64,000 nt of DNA, from the NCBI GenBank assembly GCA_022452035.1, contig JAKURV010000007.1, positions 24,168-88,167 of the forward strand. The letters are read 5' to 3'. This document shows positions 9,758-17,465 of this stretch, in pieces. The DNA comes from Acidimicrobiales bacterium. Its GTDB lineage: Bacteria > Actinomycetota > Acidimicrobiia > Acidimicrobiales > MedAcidi-G1. The notes under the pieces were generated by a model, which ran no database searches, was not told the origin of the DNA, and saw only the letters and a list, made by a program, of their open reading frames with translations. The stretch's first letter is position 1, and every line of letters begins with the position of its first letter. Made by a program: the position numbers and the translations under genes.

Positions 9758-10921
9758 ATGGCCGACGCAGATCTCTTCGAACAGTTCACCGTGGAAGTCT
9801 CCGACGAGGCTGTCTTCGACCTGCGACGACGCCTGGCCGACACCCGGTGGCCTGACCAGGTCGCTGACACGGGGTGGGATGACGGCTGCGACCTGGAGTG
9901 GCTTCGGAAGCTGGCCGACTACTGGGCCGACGGCTTCGACTGGCGATACGCCGAGGCCCGCATCAACTCCTTCGACCAGATCACCACGACTATCGACGGC
10001 CAGCGGATCCACGCCATCCACCAGCGGTCCCCAGAACCCGACGCCCTCCCCCTACTCATCTCCCACGGGTGGCCGGGGTCGATCGTGGAGTTCCTGCAGG
10101 TGCTGGGCCCACTGACCGACCCGGCCGCCCACGGAGGCGAACCGGGAGACGCCTTTCACGTGATCGCCCCGTCGCTTCCCGGTTACGCCTGGTCCGGCCC
10201 GACGGCGCAGCCAGGCTGGGGGCCTGACCGGACGGGACGGGCCTTCGCCCTGCTGGCTGACCGCCTCGGCTACGACCGTTACGGCGTGCAGGGCGGTGAC
10301 TGGGGATCATTGGTGTCTCAACACATCGCCGGCCACGATCCCGACCACGTGGTCGGCTGCCACCTCAACATGCTCGCCGCCTTCCCGAGGGGTCGCGACG
10401 GCGACTTCGACGACATCACCCCCGTCGAGCAGCAACACCTCGACCGATCCGCCTGGTACCAGGCCGAGGACAACGGCTACTTCCGTATCCAAGAGACCCG
10501 CCCCCACACCCTGGGGGTTGGCCTCCAGGACTCGCCGGCTGGGCTGCTGTCGTGGATCGGCGAGAAGTTTCACGGTTGGACCGACCACGACGGTGATCCC
10601 CTGGACGTCGTAGACCGCGACGACCTGCTGGCCAACGTAAGTACCTACTGGTACACCGGAACCATCACCTCGTCGGCCCGCTTCTATCTGGAGTTCCGCC
10701 GGGACCTGACCGAGGGGCGTCTCCCACCACCGAATACCGAAGTTCCCTTCGGAGTTTCCGCCTTCCCGGAGGAGTTGATGGTAGGACGTCGTCGGTGGGT
10801 GGAGGCCGACCGCAACATCACCTTCTGGCGGGAACACGACCGGGGAGGGCACTTCGCCGCCATGGAACGGCCCAAAGAGTTCGTGGCCGACATCCGCGAG
10901 TTCTTCCGGACCCTCCGGTGA
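9758..10921 (+). CDS. Epoxide hydrolase, microsomal (EHN) family
   Basis: 387 residues of an alpha/beta-hydrolase with an N-terminal EHN domain (FDLRRRLADTRWPDQ near residues 19-33). HGWPGS near residue 100 supplies the oxyanion region, GGDWGS near residue 180 the nucleophilic Asp, and HDRGGHFAAME near the C-terminus the catalytic His. The family opens epoxides to diols through a covalent Asp-ester intermediate. The ATG at 9758 has CAGGAG five bases upstream. It overlaps the next hydrolase gene by a GTGA junction, beginning a five-gene plus-strand run. Confidence 0.88.
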   Translation: MADADLFEQFTVEVSDEAVFDLRRRLADTRWPDQVADTGWDDGCDLEWLRKLADYWADGFDWRYAEARINSFDQITTTIDGQRIHAIHQRSPEPDALPLLISHGWPGSIVEFLQVLGPLTDPAAHGGEPGDAFHVIAPSLPGYAWSGPTAQPGWGPDRTGRAFALLADRLGYDRYGVQGGDWGSLVSQHIAGHDPDHVVGCHLNMLAAFPRGRDGDFDDITPVEQQHLDRSAWYQAEDNGYFRIQETRPHTLGVGLQDSPAGLLSWIGEKFHGWTDHDGDPLDVVDRDDLLANVSTYWYTGTITSSARFYLEFRRDLTEGRLPPPNTEVPFGVSAFPEELMVGRRRWVEADRNITFWREHDRGGHFAAMERPKEFVADIREFFRTLR

Positions 10922-11622
10922 GTAGCCCGGTGATGCTGGTCGGGGCGGGTGGTACCGCCCTAGCAAGTGAAACCCGTGGTCCTGACGGGCCGACCGGACA
11001 CCCGGTGGTAGCCACCACGGGATGGGCCAATGACCGCCGCGTCTGGTCACCGATGGTTGACGACCTAGCCGCAACCCACTCGGTGACCACTTGGGATCTC
11101 CGTGGACACGGCGACAGTGAGGCCCCGGCTCCCGGGGAGTACACCCGGGCCCACGCCCTGGGCGACCTGACTGCCGTACTGGACCATGCCGGCCGACCGG
11201 CCGTGCTCATGGGCCACAGCCTCGGGGGGTACCTGTCGCTAGCCCACGCCGTGGACCACCCGGACGACGTAGCTGGCTTGGTGCTCGTGGCCACCGGACC
11301 GGGGTTTCGGAAGGCGGAGGCCCGAGACCAGTGGAACGCCTCGGTTCGGGCCTCCATGGAGAAGCTGGATCTCCCGGTCGGAACCGATGAGCTCTCGATG
11401 CACACCGATGCCCACGTCATCGACCACCTGGCCGACATCGAGGTTCCGGTCCTGGTGCTGCTCGGGGAACACGACGTGCGCTTCGCCGCTTCGGCCAGCC
11501 TGTTCGAACGGGACCTAAACGTGCGAGAAACAGTGATCGTTCCCGACATGGGCCACATGGTCCACGTAAAGGCGCCGACCGAATGCGCGGCGGCCGTGTG
11601 CCGGTTCTTGGCCGGCCTCTGA
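10918..11622 (+). CDS. Alpha/beta hydrolase
   Basis: About 234 residues with the alpha/beta-hydrolase core: DLRGHGDSE, the nucleophile elbow GHSLGGY (Ser) near residue 100, and a C-terminal GHMVHVKAP carrying the catalytic His. Related proteins are esterases, lactonases or C-C bond hydrolases. I take the GTG at 10918, which overlaps the epoxide hydrolase stop as GTGA; an ATG at 10933 is the alternative and gives a protein five residues shorter. Coupling to an epoxide hydrolase suggests joint breakdown of an oxidised lipid or aromatic compound, but the sequence does not fix the substrate. Confidence 0.82.
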   Translation: MSSPVMLVGAGGTALASETRGPDGPTGHPVVATTGWANDRRVWSPMVDDLAATHSVTTWDLRGHGDSEAPAPGEYTRAHALGDLTAVLDHAGRPAVLMGHSLGGYLSLAHAVDHPDDVAGLVLVATGPGFRKAEARDQWNASVRASMEKLDLPVGTDELSMHTDAHVIDHLADIEVPVLVLLGEHDVRFAASASLFERDLNVRETVIVPDMGHMVHVKAPTECAAAVCRFLAGL

Positions 11623-11633
11623 CCGGAACACCA

Positions 11634-12494
11634 ATGAACACTGATCCCCTGGCCCGCATGGTTGATTTGCCGGGTGGTGCGTTCCGCATGGGGAACGAGG
11701 ACGGCGGGTACCCGTCCGATGGCGAGGACCCGGTGCGCGAGGTACGAGTGTCACCGTTCGCTATCTCGGCCACCACGGTGACCACGGCCGAGTTCGGCGC
11801 CTTCGTGGAAGCCACCGGCCACGTCACGACCAGCGAACGAGCGGGATGGTCATTCGTGTTCGCCGGGCACCTACCCGACGACTTCGAGCCCACACGGGGC
11901 GTGGTGGGGGCCGAGTGGTGGCGTCAGGTGTTCGGGGCCGACTGGCGGCATCCCAACGGTCCGCAGGACGACCCCGTCAACTGGTCAAACCATCCGGTGG
12001 TCCACGTGTCGTGGTTCGATGCCGAGGCGTTCGCTGACTGGGCCGGGGGCCGGCTTCCCACGGAAGCCGAATGGGAGCACGCGGCCCGAGGCGGGCTGGA
12101 CCAGAAACGCCTGCCGTGGGGTGACGAGACCCAGCCCGACGGCCCCGACCGACACCGGTTCAACATCTTCACCGGAACATTTCCGACAGAGGACAGCGCG
12201 GAGGATGGCTGGGCCGGAACCTGCCCGGTGGACGCCTTTGAACCCAACGGCTTCGGCCTTTACAACTGTTCTGGAAACGTGTGGGAGTGGACGGCCGACT
12301 GGTTCGGCACCGACCATGGGGCGGGGACGCCGATCCAAGACCCAGTCGGGCCGCCATTGGGAGTCGACCGAGTGGTCAAAGGCGGCTCGTACCTCTGTCA
12401 CGACAGCTACTGCCACCGCTACCGACCGGCCGCCCGATCGGGCACCACCCCGGACAGCACCACTGACCACCAGGGCTTCCGGCTGGCTCAGTGA
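11634..12494 (+). CDS. Formylglycine-generating enzyme (SUMF1/FGE family)
   Basis: 286 residues of the FGE-sulfatase fold. Family landmarks are GGAFRMG near residue 14, PVVHVSWFDAEAFADW near 121, LPTEAEWEHAARGG near 141 and NCSGNVWEW near 211. Near the C-terminus KGGSYLCHDSYCHRYRP holds two Cys residues (255 and 260) spaced exactly as the copper-binding catalytic pair of authentic FGE, which oxidises a sulfatase Cys to formylglycine. Many paralogues (for example EgtB, or SUMF-fold proteins of other roles) lack this pair, so true FGE is favoured. No sulfatase gene is in the window. It starts 11 bases after the hydrolase stop. Confidence 0.86.
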   Translation: MNTDPLARMVDLPGGAFRMGNEDGGYPSDGEDPVREVRVSPFAISATTVTTAEFGAFVEATGHVTTSERAGWSFVFAGHLPDDFEPTRGVVGAEWWRQVFGADWRHPNGPQDDPVNWSNHPVVHVSWFDAEAFADWAGGRLPTEAEWEHAARGGLDQKRLPWGDETQPDGPDRHRFNIFTGTFPTEDSAEDGWAGTCPVDAFEPNGFGLYNCSGNVWEWTADWFGTDHGAGTPIQDPVGPPLGVDRVVKGGSYLCHDSYCHRYRPAARSGTTPDSTTDHQGFRLAQ

Positions 12495-12538
12495 ACCCGC
12501 GACCGGGCTACCGCCGGTCGGCCCGTAGCCTTGAACCC

Positions 12539-13741
12539 ATGGGCCTGCGCAGCGAGGTGAACAGGGACGTCCAGCTGGCCACTCCCGGCGAGTTCGCTGT
12601 GCCCCGCATCGGTCCGCTAGAGGTGTGGCCGCCCGTGGTCCTGGCACCGATGGCCGGGGTCACCAACGCCCCGTTTCGCACCATGTGCCGAGAGTTCGGT
12701 GCCGGCCTGTACGTCAGCGAGATGGTCACCGCCCGGGGCCTGGTCGACGGCCACCTCAAGACAACCCGCCTGGCCCACTTCGCCCCCGAGGAGTCGCCTC
12801 GGAGCATCCAGCTATACGGAACCGAGCCGGACAGCATCGGCCGGGCTGTGGACATGCTGGTCGGCGAGGGACGGGTCGACCACGTCGACATGAACTTCGG
12901 CTGTCCCATGCCCAAGGTGACCCGGCGGGGCGGTGGAGCGGCCATCCCGTTGAAGCCGCGCCTGTTCGAAGCCATCGTCCGGGCTGCCGTCGAACGTTCG
13001 GGGGACGTCCCAGTTACCGTGAAGTTCCGGAAGGGAACCGACGACGACCACCTGACGTTCCTCGAGGCAGGCCGGATCGCTGAGGCCGTGGGGGCGTCGG
13101 CCGTGTCGCTCCACGCCCGGACAGCCGAGCAGTTGTACTCCGGGGAGGCCGACTGGACGGCGGTGGCCGACCTGAAGGCCGCGGTAGCCACCATCCCGGT
13201 CTTCGGGAATGGCGACGTGTGGGAGCCGTGGGACGCTCTACGCCTGATGCGCGTCACGGGCTGCGACGGCGTGGTGGTGGGGAGGGGCTGCCTGGGCCGA
13301 CCGTGGCTATTCGGCGACCTGGCCTCCGTGTTCGGAACTGACTCGTCGTCTGGCGGCCGCGAGCCGGGTCCTCCCCCATCGTTGCGCCAGGTAACGACAA
13401 CCATGGCCCGACACGCCCGACTGCTGGTGGCTTGGGCCGGACCACACGGCATCCGAGACTTCCGCAAGCACACCACCTGGTACCTGAAGGGCTACGCCAC
13501 CGGGCCAGCGGCTCGAAGCCAACTCCAGTCCATCACCGACCTCGACCACCTAGACGGGTTGCTGGCCGACCTGCTGAACGACCTGGATCCGGACATGGCC
13601 CTGGACCCAAACTCGCTGCGCACGCCCCGGAGCCACCGAAACGGACCCCGGCCCGTGGTTCTCCCTGAGGGCTGGCTGGACGACCTGGATGACGCCACGC
13701 CCCCATCAGCCGAGGCTGAGGTTCTGGTCTCCGGCGGCTGA
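12539..13741 (+). CDS. dusB: tRNA-dihydrouridine synthase (DusB-like)
   Basis: About 400 residues, longer than E. coli DusB. It reduces specific uridines in tRNA D-loops using FMN and NADPH. The FMN barrel begins LAPMAGVTNAPFR near residue 38. The catalytic Cys lies in MNFGCPMPKVTRRGGGAA near residue 122, and SLHARTAEQLYSGEADW and GNGDVWEP carry the expected FMN/RNA contacts. The ATG at 12539 is preferred; an in-frame GTG at 12491 overlapping the FGE stop would add 16 poorly conserved residues. The final ~50 residues are an extra tail. It lies between FGE and maf in the same run. Confidence 0.9.
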   Translation: MGLRSEVNRDVQLATPGEFAVPRIGPLEVWPPVVLAPMAGVTNAPFRTMCREFGAGLYVSEMVTARGLVDGHLKTTRLAHFAPEESPRSIQLYGTEPDSIGRAVDMLVGEGRVDHVDMNFGCPMPKVTRRGGGAAIPLKPRLFEAIVRAAVERSGDVPVTVKFRKGTDDDHLTFLEAGRIAEAVGASAVSLHARTAEQLYSGEADWTAVADLKAAVATIPVFGNGDVWEPWDALRLMRVTGCDGVVVGRGCLGRPWLFGDLASVFGTDSSSGGREPGPPPSLRQVTTTMARHARLLVAWAGPHGIRDFRKHTTWYLKGYATGPAARSQLQSITDLDHLDGLLADLLNDLDPDMALDPNSLRTPRSHRNGPRPVVLPEGWLDDLDDATPPSAEAEVLVSGG

Positions 13742-13761
13742 CCACCTCCGACCGTCCGTCC

Positions 13762-14355
13762 ATGGTTTCCGACCGGCTCGTTCTGGCGTCAGCCTCGCCG
13801 CGTCGTCTAACCCTGCTCCGTGACCTCGGAATCGAACCCGAGGTCCGGGTGGCCGAGGTGGACGAGACGCCACGACCCAGCGAGGACCCAGCAGCCCTCG
13901 TGGAGCGCCTGGCGTGTGCCAAGCGGGATGCGGTAGCCGGGCCCGGGGAGCGAGTGGTGGCCGCTGACACGGTGGTCGTACTGGACGGCGAGGCGCTGGG
14001 CAAGCCCGGGACCCCGGAGCGGGCGGCCACCATGCTCCGGCGCCTCTCGGGGCGGACCCACCACGTGGTGACCGGAGTGGCGGTAGTCGGTCCGTCCGGG
14101 CGGGCATCCACCACCGTGTCCACCAAGGTGATGTGGCGGACACTGTCCGAGACCGAGGTGGAGTCCTACGTGGCCTCCGGCGAACCGCTCGACAAGGCCG
14201 GGGGCTACGGGATCCAGGGCGGAGGGGCCGACTTCGTGGTCGCGTTGGTAGGGAGCAGGGAAAACGTCATCGGGCTACCGGTCACCACGACACTCGAGCT
14301 GCTGGCCTCAGTGGAGGCCGACGGCGACCCGTGGGTGCGAAGGCCCGGTTCCTGA
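13762..14355 (+). CDS. maf: Maf-family nucleotide pyrophosphatase
   Basis: 197 residues, the normal length. The N-terminal SASPRR signature, the ADTVV metal-binding region near residue 73 and the KAGGYGIQG segment near residue 146 define the Maf fold. Maf proteins hydrolyse dTTP, UTP or modified nucleotides to the monophosphates and act as house-cleaning enzymes linked to septum inhibition. It starts 20 bases after dus. The subtype (YhdE- or YceF-like) is not resolved by eye. Confidence 0.92.
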   Translation: MVSDRLVLASASPRRLTLLRDLGIEPEVRVAEVDETPRPSEDPAALVERLACAKRDAVAGPGERVVAADTVVVLDGEALGKPGTPERAATMLRRLSGRTHHVVTGVAVVGPSGRASTTVSTKVMWRTLSETEVESYVASGEPLDKAGGYGIQGGGADFVVALVGSRENVIGLPVTTTLELLASVEADGDPWVRRPGS

Positions 14356-14382
14356 CCGTCGGGCTCAGCACCGTCGGGCTCA
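14355..14382. repeat. Two direct copies of ACCGTCGGGCTCA at a convergent junction
   Basis: The 13-mer ACCGTCGGGCTCA lies at 14355-14367 and again at 14370-14382, with the second copy's ACCGT able to pair with ACGGT at 14384-14388. It straddles the end of maf and the end of the convergent fetB-like gene, where a bidirectional termination hairpin would be expected; there is no U-rich tract. Confidence 0.5.
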
Positions 14383-15180
14383 AACGGTCGGCGGAACCAG
14401 CCGCTGATCGTCGGTGAGGAAGACCCGCACCCCGAAGAACACCACAACCAGGCCGGTCACGGCGGCCGTGCCCAGGATCAGGAACAGGAGTGCCGCCTGA
14501 ACCAGGGCCGCTTGGATCGGATCGACACCAGCCAGGATCAGACCGGTCAGGGCGCCGGGCAGGAACACCACACCCACCGACCGGGTGGTCTCGATCTGGG
14601 GGAGGAGGGCCAAGCGAAGGGCGTCGGAGGCAACGTCGCGCACGGCCCACGCTGGCCGGAACCCCAAGGCCAGCAGTGCCTCCACCTCTCCGACCCGGTC
14701 CCGAAGGCCGTCGACCAACCGGGTAGCCGCTACGACCACAACCTTCAGCGAGTTGCCGACCACCATCCCTGACACCGGGACCAGCACCCGGGCCTCCAGG
14801 GGCAAGATCCCTAGGGCGAACACGGTGGCCAGCGAAACGCCGAGGCCCAGGGAGGCGCCCACAGCAGTCATCCACCCCAGGCCGGCCAGACGGGGTTCCC
14901 GCCTTCGGGCGGCGTCGCCTGCCACCGGGACCATTGCCACCACCCAGGCCCACGCCCAGACCATCGGCGTGTCGCCGTCCAGCAGGAGAGTGAGGGCCCA
15001 TCCAGCGAGCACCAGTTGGGCAACAGCCCGCACCGTGGCCTCGGCCAGCGAGCGTTCTAGGCCGAGGCGACGCCGCAACGAGATGCCGGCCACGACAACC
15101 ATCGGGACAATCGACGCCGCCAGCCCCCACCAGCCGATGTCAACCCCAGTCACGTTCGCACGGTAGCCAGCCGAGGACAC
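14380..15180 (-). CDS. FetB/UPF0014-type ABC permease, probable iron exporter
   Basis: 266 residues with about seven hydrophobic helices. ATVRAVAQLVLAGWAL near residue 48 and GMVVGNSLKVVVVAATRLVDGLRDR near residues 138-162 (first 20 bases of motif: GMVVGNSLK) match the UPF0014 family, whose characterised member FetB works with ATPase FetA in iron export and oxidative-stress resistance. The annotated start is a GTG at 15180; a second GTG at 15153 sits right before the first helix and is a real alternative. Its promoter faces that of the FbpC-type ATPase only ~56 bases away. No FetA is adjacent. Confidence 0.78.
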   Translation of the reverse strand: MSSAGYRANVTGVDIGWWGLAASIVPMVVVAGISLRRRLGLERSLAEATVRAVAQLVLAGWALTLLLDGDTPMVWAWAWVVAMVPVAGDAARRREPRLAGLGWMTAVGASLGLGVSLATVFALGILPLEARVLVPVSGMVVGNSLKVVVVAATRLVDGLRDRVGEVEALLALGFRPAWAVRDVASDALRLALLPQIETTRSVGVVFLPGALTGLILAGVDPIQAALVQAALLFLILGTAAVTGLVVVFFGVRVFLTDDQRLVPPTV

Positions 15181-15228
15181 CGTGCCGGACGATCCCGCCT
15201 GTGGGCTGTGGTCCGACCCGACCTAGCC

Positions 15229-15235
15229 TGTTAGG
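15229..15235 (+). promoter_or_regulatory. TGTTAGG element at the fbpC start
   Basis: TGTTAGG sits just before the fbpC ATG (15237), within GCCTGTTAGGC. The same heptamer recurs twice upstream of fbpA. GTTAGG is the core of DtxR/IdeR boxes, so this may be a half-site. TAGCCT at 15224-15229 could be a -10 box, which would place transcription start at or near the ATG (leaderless), consistent with no visible Shine-Dalgarno sequence. Confidence 0.35.
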
Positions 15236-15236
15236 C

Positions 15237-16286
15237 ATGCTGAACAAGCGGACGGCTGTCCCCCGGGCCACAGCCGAGGGCCTCACGGTGGCCGACCTCT
15301 CGGTGGCCTATGACGGGCCAACGGTCCTCGACGACGTCTCGCTCGAGGTGGCGGCCGGTGAGGTGGTAGCGCTCCTCGGACCCAGCGGCTGTGGCAAGAC
15401 CACCCTCCTGCGGACCATCGCCGGGCTGGAACGCCAGCGGACCGGAACGGTCCTCCTCGGCAACCGGGTCCTCAGCGACGACCAGACATTCGTCCCGCCA
15501 GAACGGCGGCGAATCGGAATGGTGTTCCAGGACGGCGCCCTGTTCCCCCACCTCAACGTGGGCCAGAACGTGGCCTACGGCCTCCCGCGGTCAGAGCGCC
15601 GCTCCGACCGGGTGGTCGAGGCCTTGGAGATGGTCGGATTGACCGGCCTGGACCGGCGGATGCCCGGATCGCTGTCCGGGGGTCAGCAGCAGAGGGTTGC
15701 CCTAGCCCGTGCCCTGGCTCCACGCCCCGGCGTACTGCTCCTGGACGAACCGTTCTCTGGCCTGGACTCCTCCCTTCGGGTCCAGGTTCGGGGGGAGATC
15801 TACCGCCTCTTGGTGGAGTTAGGCATCACTACGGTCTTTGTCACCCATGATCAGGAAGAGGCGTTCGTCCTCGGCGACCGAGTGGCCGTACTCAACGACG
15901 GCCGCCTGGCCCAGGTGGGAACCCCCGACGAGTTATACCGCCACCCGGTGGACCGGTGGGTGGCCCGCTTCGTAGGCGACGCCAACCTTCTCCCGGTGCC
16001 CTCGGCCGTCGGAATCTGTGCGACCCCAGTGGGTGACGTGCCGGTGTCACGTGACGTGGACGGGCCAGCCGAGCTGCTGCTGCGGCCCGAGGACATCCGG
16101 GTGGCCAGCGGTGGAGACGGCACCGTCGAGCTGGTGGAGTACTACGGCCACGACGCAATGGTCCTGGTCCGGCTCCACGACGGCATATTCATCCAGGCGC
16201 GCACTGAGCCCGACGTGGCATTCCAGCGTGGGGACCAGGTGGATGTGACATATGTCGGCCCTGGAGCGGTAGCTCTCGACGTTTGA
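15237..16286 (+). CDS. fbpC: Ferric iron ABC transporter ATPase (FbpC-like)
   Basis: 349 residues. The nucleotide-binding domain has Walker A GPSGCGKTT near residue 46, the Q-loop VFQDGALFPHLNVGQNV, the signature LSGGQQQR, Walker B VLLLDEPF and switch VTHDQEEA. The C-terminal ~110 residues form a TOBE-like regulatory domain (LLLRPEDIRVASGG). This is the architecture of FbpC and other CUT1-like importer ATPases; iron is inferred from the solute-binding and permease genes that follow. ATG at 15237; 82 bases separate its stop from fbpA. Confidence 0.88.
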   Translation: MLNKRTAVPRATAEGLTVADLSVAYDGPTVLDDVSLEVAAGEVVALLGPSGCGKTTLLRTIAGLERQRTGTVLLGNRVLSDDQTFVPPERRRIGMVFQDGALFPHLNVGQNVAYGLPRSERRSDRVVEALEMVGLTGLDRRMPGSLSGGQQQRVALARALAPRPGVLLLDEPFSGLDSSLRVQVRGEIYRLLVELGITTVFVTHDQEEAFVLGDRVAVLNDGRLAQVGTPDELYRHPVDRWVARFVGDANLLPVPSAVGICATPVGDVPVSRDVDGPAELLLRPEDIRVASGGDGTVELVEYYGHDAMVLVRLHDGIFIQARTEPDVAFQRGDQVDVTYVGPGAVALDV

Positions 16287-16301
16287 TTCCCGAATTGCTC
16301 T

Positions 16302-16335
16302 TGTTAGGTTCCCCTCACAATCTGTTAGGGAACCT
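16302..16335. promoter_or_regulatory. Inverted repeat and duplicated TGTTAGG upstream of fbpA
   Basis: AGGTTCCC (16306-16313) and GGGAACCT (16328-16335) are a perfect 8-bp inverted repeat with a 14-base loop. Overlapping it, TGTTAGG occurs at 16302 and 16323, exactly 21 bases apart (two helical turns). TTAGGTTCCCCTCACAATC shows partial similarity to the DtxR/IdeR box. It may bind the DtxR-type protein encoded downstream, or form an mRNA hairpin that sets fbpA level relative to fbpC. A clear AAGGACGG Shine-Dalgarno follows. Confidence 0.5.
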
Positions 16336-16368
16336 TTACACATCGAGCCAAAGGACGGGATCTTACCC

Positions 16369-17406
16369 ATGGACCAGCGAACCCCAAGACAACCAAGCCG
16401 CATAGCGGCCGCCCTCCTATTAGTTCTTGGGCTCACCGCAATGCTCACAGCATGCGGGAGCGACGATCCCGAGTCGTTGACCGTTTACTCGGGTCGAAGT
16501 GAGAAATTGGTAGGCCCGATCTTTGAGGCATTCACCGCAGACACGGGCATCGCCCTAGACGTTCGCTACGGCTCGTCGAATGACCTGGCCCTTCTCCTAT
16601 CTGAGGAAGGAACCAAGACCCCGGCTGATGTGTTCTTGTCCCGAAGCCCCGGTCCCGCTGGGTATCTAGATGATCTAGGCATGTTGGCAAAACTGGACGA
16701 CGACGTATTGGACCGCGTGGCGGCTACTGATCGATCTCCCACCGGCACCTGGGTTGGGTTCGCCGGGCGAGGAAGGGTTCTTGTCTACAACGTGGACGAG
16801 GTGGCGACCGGAGACCTTCCCGGCTCGGTCTTCGACCTGACCGGCCCTGAGTACGCAGGCAGAGTTGCCGTACCAGGCAGCAACTCCTCATTCCAGGACT
16901 GGTTCACGCTGTTCCGGCTCCGCAACGGTGACAACGTTGCCACCGGATGGCTGAACGACATGGTGGCTAACGGGTCCCGCTTCTACCCGAAGAACGGTGC
17001 CATCGTGGAAGCTGTGGGCCGCAACGAGATCCAGTTTGGGCTCGTGAACCACTACTACAACTTCCAGAAGGTGGCCGCGAACGGGGACGCCCAGCGGTCG
17101 GCCAACCACGGTTTCGCCCCCGGGGATGACGGTGGTCTGATGATCATCGCTACGGCAGCTGTACTGAATGAGAGCAACGAACAGGATGGCGCCAATCGCC
17201 TGCTCACCCACCTGCTCAGCGACGAACAGCAGCGGTACTTGACCGACAGCGTCTACGAATACCCACTGGCCCTCGGCGTGGCTCCGGCTGACGTCTTGCC
17301 ACCGGCTCCCGTCGACCGGATAGGCGCCGTCGACATCGACGACATAGCTGCCGAGTTCACTCGCACGATCGAGATCATCGAGGCGAGCGGCGTACTCGAT
17401 CAGTGA
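16369..17406 (+). CDS. fbpA: Ferric iron ABC transporter substrate-binding lipoprotein (FbpA-like)
   Basis: 345 residues. A lipoprotein signal ends in the lipobox LTAC (Cys29), so the mature protein is tethered outside the membrane. The mature N-terminus LTVYSGRSEKLVGPIFEAF is typical of Fe(3+)-binding extracellular proteins. The pair Tyr229-Tyr230 in GLVNHYYNFQ matches the adjacent tyrosines that ligate ferric iron in FbpA. It captures Fe3+ and delivers it to the FbpB channel encoded 59 bases downstream. Codon and base use look slightly less G+C-rich than the neighbours near the 5' end. Confidence 0.92.
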   Translation: MDQRTPRQPSRIAAALLLVLGLTAMLTACGSDDPESLTVYSGRSEKLVGPIFEAFTADTGIALDVRYGSSNDLALLLSEEGTKTPADVFLSRSPGPAGYLDDLGMLAKLDDDVLDRVAATDRSPTGTWVGFAGRGRVLVYNVDEVATGDLPGSVFDLTGPEYAGRVAVPGSNSSFQDWFTLFRLRNGDNVATGWLNDMVANGSRFYPKNGAIVEAVGRNEIQFGLVNHYYNFQKVAANGDAQRSANHGFAPGDDGGLMIIATAAVLNESNEQDGANRLLTHLLSDEQQRYLTDSVYEYPLALGVAPADVLPPAPVDRIGAVDIDDIAAEFTRTIEIIEASGVLDQ

Positions 17407-17465
17407 ACCAGGGGGGCCACGGTGACTAACCGCCGACGAGGCCTCCGCTGGGCGGAGCAGCCGGG

